64,000 nucleotides of DNA from Bacillota bacterium (GTDB lineage: Bacteria > Bacillota > UBA4882 > UBA8346). Both the position numbers and the translations under genes were made by a program. The stretch is from positions 1 through 64,000 of the forward strand of contig JAEYRN010000062.1 of assembly GCA_023435565.1 (NCBI GenBank), given 5' to 3'. Below are positions 1 through 9,001 of the stretch, in pieces (position 1 is the stretch's first letter; each line of letters opens with the position of its first letter). A model generated the notes under the pieces. It was not told the DNA's origin. It ran no database searches and was given only the letters and a program-made list of their open reading frames with translations.

Positions 1-133
1 GATATTACGACTAAGACTGGAAAGAACTTATCAAAAATGATTAAAAGTCAACTCGAACAGTGGATTGCTGGTTTGCCTAATTATATCAAGGTTTATCTGC
101 TGATTTCTTGCTGCGAAAGTTGAGTTATTAAAT

Positions 134-1042
134 ATGTATTTTTATAATCATCTAATGCAAGGTCATCCTTATTCTTTTAGTCATGATCTGGATTTACAGT
201 TGGCTGCTTTAAGCCGGATTACACCTGAAAGTTTAGTGAAATATCATGATCAAGTCATAACACCTAATAATACCATTTTGTTTATCTATGGGGATTTTAA
301 ACTGGACTTGATGAAAGGGATAATTAGTAAGTACTTTAATAATTGGGCGAAGAATCAAATTAAGGTTAAACAGCCTAAAATTAAAGAAAACAAGGCTACT
401 TACGGCCAAATACTATTAGTAAATAAGCCGGACGCTACTCAAGCTAAAATTAAAATGGGTTACAATTTTTTTGATCAAAGTTTTCTTGACCGAAATATAA
501 AAGAAAGAGTGTCTTTTGAGATCGCTAATCAAATATATGGAGGCGGAGATTTTGAAAGTTACTTGATGAATGAAATTAGGTCGGAAAAAGGTTATGCTTA
601 TGATATTAATGCCGACTTTTTCAACCAACCGTTAGGCGGGGCCTATTTTATCTCTACCAGTGTTAAACCGGAAAAAACTTATGAAACAATTACAACGATC
701 AAAAAAATTATGAACGATGTTAAAACCGGCAAACAAAAGATTGAAGAAGCTGAAGTCTTTAAAATTATCAACCAAAGAAACGCTTTTTTCCCGGAAGCCT
801 TTAGGGATAACGATAGTATTATCAATAATTTAATCATGAATGTCGAATTTAAAAAAAGGGACCCTGACTATCTTAACCAATATATCCGGTTGTATAACAC
901 AGTAACCGTTTTAACAGCCCAAAAGGCCTTCGCGAAATATACTTTTCCGGAAAAGTTTTTTACAGTTATTGTTGGTAATAAAGAAAAGATTCTCCCCCAA
1001 TTTCAAGTAAACGGGATTGAGGTAAAAATAGTTGAACTTTAA
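134..1042 (+). pseudogene. M16 (insulinase-type) zinc peptidase relic lacking its catalytic N-terminus
   Basis: The protein matches the second part of an M16 peptidase: the end of the first domain (N-H-L-x-x-G-H-P-Y-S near residue 5) followed by the inactive C-terminal M16 domain with the typical G-G-G-D-F-E-S-Y and S-E-K-G-Y-A-Y segments around residues 135-155. The zinc-binding HxxEH motif, which lies about 100 residues upstream in the family, is absent. Reading backwards in the same frame, family-like residues continue only to about position 101, where an in-frame TGA occurs. No good ribosome binding site precedes the ATG. I infer a degraded or N-terminally truncated gene; paired two-subunit M16 systems do contain inactive partners, so a functional non-catalytic subunit is possible but less likely. 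Confidence 0.6.
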
Positions 1043-1181
1043 AAGTTAATACGTCCTAACCTGTTTTAAGGTCGTGATGTATTATAGAAATTTAATCCAA
1101 CTTATTTAGAATCAACTTAGCCTCCTTTGGAATATTCATATAAGATAAAAGTCTTTGGTATGGTCTGTTAGGGGGGCTGAC

Positions 1182-2102
1182 ATGATCAAGGTATGTCTGC
1201 TGGGATTGGGAAGGACCGGAACGGTCGTAGCGGAACATTTAATTGATTCTCCTGATTTTGATTTATTGGCGGTGTTTACTAAGCCGAAAGGTATAAGTGT
1301 CAACCGGAGATTAAATGAGTTGGTAAATAAAAATACAAAACTTTTTATCAAGGACACCAACGCTTTAGCTTCGGAAATTTCTCAAAAAAAAATTCAGCTT
1401 GCGATTGATTTTACCAATCCGAAGGCTGCCTTAAAAAACGCCCGTATCTTAGCTGAAAAAGGAGTCCATTTAGTAATCGGAACCACCGGTTTTAACAAAA
1501 TACAACTAAATGAATTAAAAAACTTAGCGGATCAATATAAAATCGGATTAGTCTATGCTCCAAACATATCTTTCGGTATTAATATTTTACTGGTTATTAT
1601 CAAAACTCTTGCCAAACTACTCCCCTCCTATGATGTGGAGATTACCGAGTATCACCACCGCCATAAAAAAGACGCACCTTCCGGCACCGCTGTAAAAATT
1701 GCAACTACTGTTAATAATGTTAAACAAAATAAAGAACCACGCATTGTATTCGGAAGATCCGGTTCAACAGTGCGAAACAATAATGAAATCGGCATTCATG
1801 CGATCCGTGCCGGGGGTATTATCGGAGTCCATAAAGTTCTATTCTCGGGCAATTATGATGAAATTGAAGTTACGCACCGTTCATATTCCAGAGCTGTTTT
1901 CGCCGAGGGAGCATTAAAAGCAAGTAGATTTATTGCCAATAAGCAAGGTTTTTATAATATGGAGGACGTATTAACATTTGAAGAACAAGAACAAAATAAA
2001 CTCCAAACAATTACAACAAATCTGTCCCATTGGTGGAGCCATATGTTAAGGAAAAGTCTGGGATCCCTAAATGGTTATGGAATAATCTCCGGGAGATCCT
2101 AA
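1182..2102 (+). CDS. dapB: 4-hydroxy-tetrahydrodipicolinate reductase (DapB)
   Basis: DapB reduces 4-hydroxy-tetrahydrodipicolinate with NAD(P)H in the diaminopimelate/lysine pathway, which feeds peptidoglycan synthesis. A nucleotide-binding G-L-G-R-T-G lies at residues 8-13. The family signature E-Y-H-H-R-H-K-K-D-A-P-S-G-T-A is near residues 152-168 and holds the catalytic histidine and lysine. The C-terminal R-S-Y-S-R-A-V-F-A-E-G-A-L-K-A segment is also typical. The ATG at 1182 is chosen because a run of six G residues (1171-1176) sits at ribosome-binding distance; a TTG at 1155 has no such site. The last ~40 residues extend past the normal end of the family and look unstructured. No other lysine-pathway gene is adjacent. 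Confidence 0.9.
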   Translation: MIKVCLLGLGRTGTVVAEHLIDSPDFDLLAVFTKPKGISVNRRLNELVNKNTKLFIKDTNALASEISQKKIQLAIDFTNPKAALKNARILAEKGVHLVIGTTGFNKIQLNELKNLADQYKIGLVYAPNISFGINILLVIIKTLAKLLPSYDVEITEYHHRHKKDAPSGTAVKIATTVNNVKQNKEPRIVFGRSGSTVRNNNEIGIHAIRAGGIIGVHKVLFSGNYDEIEVTHRSYSRAVFAEGALKASRFIANKQGFYNMEDVLTFEEQEQNKLQTITTNLSHWWSHMLRKSLGSLNGYGIISGRS

Positions 2103-2152
2103 AACAATAAGGTTTAAAATAAACACCCATATAATTGAAAAAAGTTGTATTT

Positions 2153-2180
2153 AAAAAAAGCTGCCTCATTTGAGACAGCT
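2153..2180 (-). terminator. Rho-independent terminator after the OmpA-family gene
   Basis: On the minus strand AGCTGTCTCA-AA-TGAGGCAGCT forms a 10-bp stem with one mismatch, followed by seven T residues. It lies just past the stop codon of the OmpA-family gene. Confidence 0.85.
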
Positions 2181-2190
2181 CTCTGTTGGA

Positions 2191-3546
2191 TTATTTCAAC
2201 TCAGCGGGTACTCCTCTTTTTTCGATACCCTTTTCCCAGGTAGGAGGAAGCTCAAAAACTAAAATATCCACCCAACGGTCGCTTTCCCAACCTGGATTGG
2301 AATCGTATTTATCATAGGGATAGGTTTCCCCATAAGCATAGATTGATATTAATTTTTCATCAATACCATTTTGGACCAGGTAGTCGGCGACCGTTTTCGC
2401 TCGCCGTTTGGATAGAGCTACATTGTAGTCAATACTACCATGGTAATCGGCATGACCGCCCACAAGAATGTAAAGATCGGGATGGTCTTTTAAAATGGCG
2501 ACATTCTGGTCGAGAATGGGTAGTTGGTCATCTCGTATATGCGATTTATCAAAATCGAAAAAGACTGGCTTTAAAAGCCGGAATACTTCCGGAACCGGAA
2601 TTAAAGGAAGAGGCGCCACTTCAGTTTCAGGTTCTGGTTCGGGTTGTTCCATTGGAGCTTGGGGTTCCGGAATAGGCTCCGGCTCAGGTTGGGTTTCTAA
2701 TACTGGAGTCGGTTCAGGTTTAGGTTTAGCTCCGAATTTTACGGTAAAACCCAAGGTGGTTAAGGCATATTCTGCGTCCACTCCAAGGTATGGACCTTCT
2801 ATAGCGTCACCTTCAAAACGGTAAATTCGGTAACCCAGTCCTAAATCCCATCGATCATTAATATGATATAGCAACTTAATTCTCGCCAGTTTAAGAGATT
2901 CGTCATCATAAGAGATTCCATCTTTTTCAAGGCTTGAATCAAAGGAAAACCCTATTCCTCCGTCCAGAGAGAGCCGAGGAGCCAGTCGATAACGGAAATC
3001 AACTCCTGCCATTGGCCCTTCAATATCGAATCCACCGGCTTCAAGATTGAGATAACTTAAATAAGGTTCGAGTCTTCCCTTTTCCCCTTCACTTAAAGCA
3101 TAACCCGCCTTAATTTCAATAAGTTTGAAATCCTCTTTCCAACCGTCCCCTTTTTCTTTACCGGATCCAAATTCAAACGCAGGACGGAATCGGCCTATAG
3201 GATAACGATAGCCTATTATTATTCCATTTAAATCCGATCTAAGCTTAAGCGGGGAAACAGGGTTAGGATCGGGCTCATCGGGGTCTTCGGGATCGTCGGG
3301 GTCATCCGGGTCGTCCGGATCTTCTGGATCGTCCGGCTCATCCGGATCTTCGGGGTCATCCGGAATTACTTTTACTTTTGAAGTTCCATCGGTCGGTTCC
3401 TGTTCTATCTGTTCAGCCGGATTACTTGATAGGTCTCCTTTCCCCCAAAAGTAGTCCAATGAAAGCTCGGGTTCAGCCGCCAATGAGGTCGAAATGCCCA
3501 TTATCAGCAATATCGTGGCGGCCAAGATTATTAGGACCGCCTTCAT
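2191..3546 (-). CDS. OmpA-family outer-membrane beta-barrel protein with peptidoglycan-binding domain
   Basis: A signal peptide (residues 1-23, ending A-A-E) is followed by an acidic Asp/Pro/Glu repeat linker at about residues 60-97. A predicted small beta-barrel of alternating aromatic/glycine strands follows (about 100-275), then a Pro/Glu-rich linker, then an OmpA C-terminal domain (about 330-440) with F-F-D-F-D-K-S, G-G-H-A-D and L-S-K-R-R-A. OmpA C-terminal domains bind peptidoglycan, so this protein probably tethers an outer membrane to the wall. A strong site (AAAGGAGGT) precedes the ATG. It is a monocistronic gene ending in its own terminator. Its presence is evidence that the cell is diderm. 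The barrel itself is inferred from pattern only. Confidence 0.85.
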   Translation of the reverse strand: MKAVLIILAATILLIMGISTSLAAEPELSLDYFWGKGDLSSNPAEQIEQEPTDGTSKVKVIPDDPEDPDEPDDPEDPDDPDDPDDPEDPDEPDPNPVSPLKLRSDLNGIIIGYRYPIGRFRPAFEFGSGKEKGDGWKEDFKLIEIKAGYALSEGEKGRLEPYLSYLNLEAGGFDIEGPMAGVDFRYRLAPRLSLDGGIGFSFDSSLEKDGISYDDESLKLARIKLLYHINDRWDLGLGYRIYRFEGDAIEGPYLGVDAEYALTTLGFTVKFGAKPKPEPTPVLETQPEPEPIPEPQAPMEQPEPEPETEVAPLPLIPVPEVFRLLKPVFFDFDKSHIRDDQLPILDQNVAILKDHPDLYILVGGHADYHGSIDYNVALSKRRAKTVADYLVQNGIDEKLISIYAYGETYPYDKYDSNPGWESDRWVDILVFELPPTWEKGIEKRGVPAELK

Positions 3547-3640
3547 TAAGCAAACCTCCTTTTTGGATTTTTTTCCTGAATTTACAGGTTATTTATATCC
3601 TTATGAGGTTTGCCTAGACTTTATGACTTTTGTATTAAAA

Positions 3641-4141
3641 CTATGCTAACTCATTGATTAAGGTTTGGTATTGGGGATATTTCATTATTAGTTTTTCTTT
3701 TGTTAGGAGCTCAAAATCCCGAAAATCAAATCCCGGAGTAACCATACAACTTACCAAAGAATATGAGTCTGCTTCATTGACTTTGGCGCCAAAGATACAA
3801 CCTGCCGGAATAATCATTTGCAGCTGTTCATCTTGATCCGGATTAATACCGAGTTTCTGTTGAGAAAGGACGCCTTGGGGGGAAATGATAGTGATAGTTA
3901 AAGATGAACCGGTGTGAAAATACCAGAGTTCATCGGATTTCAAGCGGTGTAACTTTGAAACATCGGTCGATGGCAGCAAAAAATAAATACTAGTAGCTGA
4001 AGACCGTTCCCCCTCACAATCCCAATTCAGGTCTTGAGGAGAAATTGATGTATTGCTACGATAGGCCTCATTGAAGTATCCACCTTCGGGATGCTTTTTT
4101 AGTCCGAGTTTATTAATCCAATATTCATAATTTTTGTGCAT
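3641..4141 (-). CDS. DUF985-family cupin
   Basis: A single-domain cupin of 166 residues. The family start L-x-x-H-P-E-G-G-Y-F-x-E-x-Y-R-S is at residues 13-28 and the core H-R-L-K-S-D-E-L-W-Y-F-H-T-G is near residues 64-77. DUF985 cupins resemble YML079w, a sugar-epimerase-like fold; no reaction is established and I do not assign one. A GGAAGGA site precedes the ATG. The gene lies 130 bases downstream of the terminator of a structured RNA candidate, so it could be a free gene or lie under that element's control. Confidence 0.8.
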   Translation of the reverse strand: MHKNYEYWINKLGLKKHPEGGYFNEAYRSNTSISPQDLNWDCEGERSSATSIYFLLPSTDVSKLHRLKSDELWYFHTGSSLTITIISPQGVLSQQKLGINPDQDEQLQMIIPAGCIFGAKVNEADSYSLVSCMVTPGFDFRDFELLTKEKLIMKYPQYQTLINELA

Positions 4142-4270
4142 ATAAAAAATCCTTCCTTTCGTTAAGCCTTTGATATGTATTCTTGATTCAGATATAAAAA
4201 CCTCTGTTATTAATCAGTATAAAGGCATGGATAAATTCATAGCTGCCTTAAGACAGATTTAGAGATTAAA

Positions 4271-4304
4271 AAAATAAAAAAGCCCAGCGTCTGTATGCTT
4301 GGGC
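4271..4304 (-). terminator. Terminator closing the structured RNA candidate
   Basis: On the minus strand GCCCA (4300-4304) and TGGGC (4282-4286) form a short GC stem, followed by TTTTTTATTTTTTT. It ends the structured non-coding stretch and precedes the cupin gene by about 130 bases. Confidence 0.65.
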
Positions 4305-4442
4305 CTTAATGCTTTCCAAGAAACCGTTGTTTCGATTTTGACACCTATCTCTCGATAGGTGGGTGATCGCACCATAACCGCTGTCTTCCCCGTAGAACTT
4401 TAAGGGCGTGACATTGTAGCTACTTTACTAGAGTAGCATTGT
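4305..4442 (-). ncRNA. Unidentified structured RNA (small RNA or leader)
   Basis: This 138-base GC-richer stretch lies in an otherwise AT-rich gap. On the minus strand the outer ends AATGCT (4435-4440) and AGCATT (4308-4313) can pair. Inside, CACCTATC-GAGA-GATAGGTG (4342-4361) is a perfect 8-bp hairpin with a GNRA tetraloop, and GCTACT/AGTAGC (4419-4437) is a second hairpin that competes with the outer stem. A terminator follows directly. I could not match it to c-di-GMP, SAM, TPP, cobalamin, glycine, T-box, ZTP or purine consensus sequences from memory. A 6S-like RNA or a riboswitch for the downstream cupin are both open. Confidence 0.5.
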
Positions 4443-4558
4443 TATGAAATATAAATCTCCCGAATTTGCAATGTAGGTTCAAAATTGAAACTGACGTATA
4501 TCTCAGAAACTATTTACTAAATCAACCTTTGTAATTTTACATTGAAATTAGGCCGGGG

Positions 4559-5218
4559 TCAAGTAGAATATTCTGTAATTAATTTGGCTAAATTTATATC
4601 TTCCAATGAATTGACTCGCATATCATAAGAATCAAATTTTAACTTTTCGGTTATTACATTTGGTACAATTATACAATAGATCCCAGCCCCTTTTGCCGCT
4701 CTGGCCCCATTGGGAGAATCCTCAAAAGCGACAGCCTCTTTCCCGGTGATATGAAAATGGTTTAAAACTGTCAAATACAGTTCCGGATCGGGCTTAATCT
4801 TTTTAACCTGTTCTCTAGTACAGATATAATCAAAATAGGTTAACAGGTTAAGATTTTTTAGGTATCCTTCAACCCATTCCCGGGCTGAACTCGAAGCTAG
4901 ACCGATATATAATCCTAATACTTTTGCTGTTTTAAGGCAATCCACTACTCCAGGATTAACGCTTTTGTCTTTGATAAATGTGGCGTATTTTTGCTTCGAA
5001 AGTTCCTTAAGGGAATCACGGTTGACTGGTTGATTAATGCATTTTTCCAAATATTCATAGGGATCGAAAAGTTTTTCATCTGCACCCACGCATTGAGCCC
5101 AGGTTTCCACGGGTAGGATCGCACCGTGTTCCCGATAAATCTCTGAAAAAGCGCTAAACCACGGGGATTCAGTGTCAATGATTAAACCGTCGAAATCGAA
5201 GATGACTGCTTTGATCAT
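4559..5218 (-). CDS. HAD-superfamily hydrolase, beta-phosphoglucomutase-like
   Basis: A cytoplasmic HAD subfamily IA phosphatase or phosphomutase. Motif I is D-F-D-G-L-I-I-D-T-E (residues 8-17, nucleophile first Asp), motif II is S-S-S around residue 120, motif III is the Lys of K-P-D-P-E, and motif IV is E-D-S-P-N-G near residue 170. The helical cap lies between motifs I and II. This layout fits the beta-phosphoglucomutase/phosphoglycolate phosphatase group; the substrate cannot be read from sequence. It follows the ABC ATPase gene by only 15 bases on the same strand and may be co-transcribed with the exporter operon. Confidence 0.85.
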   Translation of the reverse strand: MIKAVIFDFDGLIIDTESPWFSAFSEIYREHGAILPVETWAQCVGADEKLFDPYEYLEKCINQPVNRDSLKELSKQKYATFIKDKSVNPGVVDCLKTAKVLGLYIGLASSSAREWVEGYLKNLNLLTYFDYICTREQVKKIKPDPELYLTVLNHFHITGKEAVAFEDSPNGARAAKGAGIYCIIVPNVITEKLKFDSYDMRVNSLEDINLAKLITEYST

Positions 5219-5233
5219 ATGTACCCCCGTATC

Positions 5234-6220
5234 TCATAATTTTAACTGATATAATTCCTTAATCACATTTTCAATCCTTGGTTCCTGAATTGATAAATCA
5301 CTGATAATACTTGTTTTATTAACCATACCGATAAATTTATTCAATTCATATACAGATAGGTCCAACTCCAATTCGGCCTTATAATCGGAAATCCGGTTGG
5401 TAATATTAATTCCCGGAAGGGTCAATTCAGGAAGGGGCCGATCGGTTGAAACGGCGATAATCTTTTTCACTCCCAAATGGCTGCGTAATGTATCAATAGT
5501 ATTATCAAAGACAACCTCCCCGTGATTAACCACAATGATCCTACGCGCCAGGTGTTCTACATCTCCCAGATCATGAGTGGTTAAAATAAAGGTCACTCCA
5601 TTACGGTTCATCTCCAAAATGAACTCTCTGATTTTGTCTTTGGCAATTACATCAAGTCCAATGGTCGGTTCGTCCAGAAAGACAATCTCCGGTTTATGGA
5701 GCATAGCCATGACAAATTCACATTTCATCCGTTCGCCAAGAGATAGTTGTCTGGTTGGTTTACGAATTAATACCTCCAGGTTTAATAGCTCAACCATTTC
5801 ATTCATGGTTTTTTTGAATTCCCGTTCCGGAATGGAGTAAATTGCCTTATTCAAATAAAAGGCATCAACAGGCGGGATGTCCCATAATAACTGAGATTTT
5901 TGTCCAAATACCGCTCCGATTTTAGCGACATATTTCCTCCGGTGTTTCCAGGGAGTATAACCCATAATATCCACCTTCCCGGAAGACGGGTAAAGAATAC
6001 CGGTTAAAATCTTTAAAGTTGTGGACTTACCAGCGCCATTCGGTCCCAAAAACCCAACCAACTCACCTTTTTGAATATTGAAGGAAATCTCTTTTAAAGC
6101 ATCAATATAAATGGGTTTACGGACAAACAGGCTCTTAAAAGCTTCCCTGAAAGTATTACCCCGTTCATATGATTTATAGGTCTTTGTAAGGTTTTCAACT
6201 GAAATTATCATTTTATCCAC
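5234..6220 (-). CDS. ABC-2 type exporter, ATP-binding protein
   Basis: Full ABC ATPase of 328 residues: Walker A G-P-N-G-A-G-K-S (59-66), Q-loop F-G-Q-K-S-Q, signature L-S-L-G-E-R-M-K, Walker B V-F-L-D-E-P-T-I-G-L-D and H-loop T-T-H-D. The extended N-terminus and the layout of partner genes match the COG4586 group, which works with two DUF990/ABC2_membrane_6 permeases. The start overlaps the end of the upstream permease gene by 8 bases, so translation is probably coupled. The transported substrate is unknown. The last ~80 residues form the accessory C-terminal region common in this group. Confidence 0.92.
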   Translation of the reverse strand: MDKMIISVENLTKTYKSYERGNTFREAFKSLFVRKPIYIDALKEISFNIQKGELVGFLGPNGAGKSTTLKILTGILYPSSGKVDIMGYTPWKHRRKYVAKIGAVFGQKSQLLWDIPPVDAFYLNKAIYSIPEREFKKTMNEMVELLNLEVLIRKPTRQLSLGERMKCEFVMAMLHKPEIVFLDEPTIGLDVIAKDKIREFILEMNRNGVTFILTTHDLGDVEHLARRIIVVNHGEVVFDNTIDTLRSHLGVKKIIAVSTDRPLPELTLPGINITNRISDYKAELELDLSVYELNKFIGMVNKTSIISDLSIQEPRIENVIKELYQLKL

Positions 6221-6995
6221 CTGCGCTGGTATATTTTTTTAACATCCAATGCCAAAACCAAAAACCGAATGTAAAAAAGGCGATACTAACCCCAATTGAA
6301 CCGATAGTTCCCACTGCCGGTTTGCCCAGTAATACCGCGGCCGGTATAAATCCCAAAATAGCAATCGGGATAATTAATGTAATCAATGTTTGTAATCCTT
6401 TGGAAAAAATAGCCGCCGGATACATACCAAAGTTGGTGATCGAAAAAAAGATCTCATAGACTCGGAAATTACCGATCCAAACAATACCCAAGCCTGCTAA
6501 GATTAAAGCAAACCCGAATAACACTACCAGAGAGATAATAAACAAAGCAATAAATTGGATCCATTCCATTATTCCAGGCGCGGGAATTTGACTAACGGCT
6601 AAGGCAAATAAGGTTATCCCTCCTAAAAACTTGCCAAGATCTTCCGAATCAAACCCTGTTACAATTGCCAGGAAAAGCACAGACTTCGGTTTAATCAATA
6701 AAAGGTCAAAAGCACCTTCACGCACCCGTTCAATAGTGTTCCAGACGATCCCGAAAAAGAAAGGAAAAGCGATCCCCCTCGCCAAAAGAAAGATCCCTTG
6801 AATTAATAACGCTTCATACATGGTCCAGCCAGGAAAGGAAGCCCCATTATGATAAACAAGAATAGTAATCATCGGCGCCAACATTTCTTCAAAAAGCATA
6901 ATGATAATACTCATGAAAAAGTCGCCCCGATACGCCATTCTTGATGCGAGAGCAGTTTTGATTCCTTGTAAATGGATCCGGACAGCCGAGATCAT
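6213..6995 (-). CDS. ABC-2 family transporter permease (ABC2_membrane_6 type)
   Basis: An integral membrane protein of 260 residues with about six hydrophobic segments. It is one of two permeases encoded with the ATPase. Gene order permease-permease-ATPase, the lengths and the short N-terminal amphipathic segment match the COG4587/COG3694 pair. The start codon overlaps the stop of the other permease by 4 bases (ATGA) and the end overlaps the ATPase start by 8 bases. The substrate is not known; members have been linked to daunorubicin-like export by annotation only. Confidence 0.85.
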   Translation of the reverse strand: MISAVRIHLQGIKTALASRMAYRGDFFMSIIIMLFEEMLAPMITILVYHNGASFPGWTMYEALLIQGIFLLARGIAFPFFFGIVWNTIERVREGAFDLLLIKPKSVLFLAIVTGFDSEDLGKFLGGITLFALAVSQIPAPGIMEWIQFIALFIISLVVLFGFALILAGLGIVWIGNFRVYEIFFSITNFGMYPAAIFSKGLQTLITLIIPIAILGFIPAAVLLGKPAVGTIGSIGVSIAFFTFGFWFWHWMLKKYTSAGG

Positions 6996-7834
6996 GCTCC
7001 CACCCCCGTAAACCGCTTAATCCCAAAATACCAAAGGAGTTTATAAACTGCAAACATAACCAACACTGCGACCGCTTGTAAACCGACCACCTCCGGGATT
7101 GTAAGCTTAATTCCGGCCAATTCATAAGAACCGATAAACACTCTAGTGGGAACATAGGTTACAAACTGAAACGGCAGAAAAAATAATACCTTCTGAATAA
7201 GTCCCGGAAATAAGGTTAACGGGATAAAAGACCCGGCGAATAAATCCCTTACTACTAAAAAACCCCTTCTCAGCCCTTCGGTCTTTGTAAGCCAAAACCC
7301 GGTAATTCCTATACAATAATTGATTAGAAACACCAGCACAAAACTTAAGTAAATTGATAAAACCGCCCATCCCGGCTCAGCCGGTATCAGTTTAATTTTA
7401 AAAATAAAGAAAAACATGAGATAAATCGGGATAAATTCCAACCAAAACGCCAGCATCCGATGGCCGATTTTTTGGCTTAAGGCAAAATAACAATGAGAAA
7501 GCGGGCGAAGCATAAATGTCAAAAACTTCCCGGTTCTGATTAACATTTGGAGGTTCCAGTCTGCGGAATCGAAAATAAGATAATTAATAATTGCCGTAAT
7601 CCCATAATAAGTCAACATCTGTTCCAAAGTCAGCCCGGTAATGGTGGTCCTGGTAGAGTAAACCGCTTTCCAGATAAACATTTGGGTTAGAAAAAATACC
7701 GGGCCCACCAGAAGAGAAACCGCCATATGACTCCGGTAGGCGGCCCACTCTTTGTATGTTGCAAAGGCGGTTGCTTTCAAAACTTCGGAAGTATTTTGAA
7801 TTCTTTTACGAATATTAACTAAATTCATCAACAA
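6992..7834 (-). CDS. ABC-2 family transporter permease, second subunit
   Basis: First gene of the three-gene exporter operon. The 280-residue product has about six hydrophobic segments and a cytoplasmic N-terminus containing W-A-A-Y-R-S-H-M, typical for this permease family. The start is uncertain: TTG at 7834 lies 7 bases after AGGAG, whereas the ATG two codons later (7828) is 13 bases from it. Overlap of 4 bases with the next gene suggests coupled translation. The two permeases are not close copies of each other and probably form a heterodimer. Confidence 0.83.
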   Translation of the reverse strand: MLMNLVNIRKRIQNTSEVLKATAFATYKEWAAYRSHMAVSLLVGPVFFLTQMFIWKAVYSTRTTITGLTLEQMLTYYGITAIINYLIFDSADWNLQMLIRTGKFLTFMLRPLSHCYFALSQKIGHRMLAFWLEFIPIYLMFFFIFKIKLIPAEPGWAVLSIYLSFVLVFLINYCIGITGFWLTKTEGLRRGFLVVRDLFAGSFIPLTLFPGLIQKVLFFLPFQFVTYVPTRVFIGSYELAGIKLTIPEVVGLQAVAVLVMFAVYKLLWYFGIKRFTGVGA

Positions 7835-7870
7835 GTTTCAACTCCTATTTCTTGGGAACCCTCAACTTTA

Positions 7871-9001
7871 TCAAATCAAGCCTGACCACATAATCGTTCT
7901 GGGATTGATAAATGCTTCCGGAATCCAGTCCTCTTTCGACGGTATAAAATAGGCCGCCACCATTTTTTCGGTTGGATCGATATAAAGACCGCTTCTTCCA
8001 TGTCCTTCGTGATTAAAGGTATCAGGTGACAGCAGCTCGGAAAGGAGTAGATTAAAACCCAAACCATGCTTAAAATCTTGGAATTTTGCTCCCCAATGAT
8101 AAGCGGGAGTATTTGGTTTCAGGTGATTTCTAGTCATATACTCCAAAGTTTTACGACTGATGATCCGGTTACCGTTGAAAGTTCCCCCATCTAAAATCAT
8201 TTGCCCGAATTTCCACAAATCATATAGTGTTGTATATAATCCCCAATCCGAGCGGGGAGCTCTGTTTTGATTAACCTCCGATTTATGATTTAGTTCTTTC
8301 TTTTCATGTTTCGAGACAAAGCAAGTCCGCTTAATCGCATTTTCCGGTAAATCAAAAAAAGTATCATTCATCGAAAGTGGAGTCAAGATATTCCTACGAA
8401 TATACTCTTCACAATTGATTCCGGCAACCCTTGAGATAATTTCGCCGAGGACTGTATATCCAAAGGTGCAATAAACCCACTCTTCACCGGGAGGTGTATT
8501 CACCGGACCGGAAAGCGCCGCCTTGATCCAGTTATCCTCTTTCCGCCATTCCCGCTCTTCCGGATATGGTTCACCAAAATATCCGCCAACGGGGCATATT
8601 CCCGCCGTATGGGTCAACAGATGAAATATATTTATTTTGTTATGGGCAGGTGTATCAAACTCATCGATAATAGTCATCACCGGTTGTTCTATATAGAGTT
8701 CGCCGTCTTCAACCAGCTTCATCACAGCTATTGCAGTAAACAGCTTGGTTAAGGAATATAATATCCGGATGGAGTCAGGCATTAATTCAGCCGTATCATT
8801 ATCATAACACAACTTACCCATGGAACGATGGGCGAAAACTTTACCGTTCCTGGACAAAAGATAACCGGCTCCCTGTATCTTTCGGTCTTGGATCAGCTTT
8901 TGAAAATGGGAGTCCAGTTGCCCCAACCTCTCCGGGTTATAATTAACCTGTTCTGGTGCTACATCGACTACTCCGTTATGAATTGTTAAGAGCGAACTCA
9001 T
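7871..9001 (-). CDS. Serine hydrolase of the class C beta-lactamase/esterase family
   Basis: A beta-lactamase-fold serine hydrolase of 376 residues without a signal peptide, so probably a cytoplasmic esterase or peptidase and not a resistance enzyme. The S-x-x-K motif is S-L-T-K near residue 84. L-L-T-H-T-A-G-I is the usual surrounding signature. The second motif, normally Y-S-N, reads Y-C-T in W-V-Y-C-T-F-G-Y, an unusual change. The third motif region is H-E-G-H-G-R-S-G. The ATG at 9001 follows GGGAGGT by about 8 bases; a TTG one codon earlier is also possible. It lies 36 bases from the ABC operon on the same strand. Confidence 0.85.
   Translation of the reverse strand: MSSLLTIHNGVVDVAPEQVNYNPERLGQLDSHFQKLIQDRKIQGAGYLLSRNGKVFAHRSMGKLCYDNDTAELMPDSIRILYSLTKLFTAIAVMKLVEDGELYIEQPVMTIIDEFDTPAHNKINIFHLLTHTAGICPVGGYFGEPYPEEREWRKEDNWIKAALSGPVNTPPGEEWVYCTFGYTVLGEIISRVAGINCEEYIRRNILTPLSMNDTFFDLPENAIKRTCFVSKHEKKELNHKSEVNQNRAPRSDWGLYTTLYDLWKFGQMILDGGTFNGNRIISRKTLEYMTRNHLKPNTPAYHWGAKFQDFKHGLGFNLLLSELLSPDTFNHEGHGRSGLYIDPTEKMVAAYFIPSKEDWIPEAFINPRTIMWSGLI

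Noticed and set aside
2343..2824. Plus-strand frames rich in Gly and Ser opposite the OmpA gene
   Set aside because: They are the antisense of the Pro/Glu linker repeats; no ribosome site or family match.
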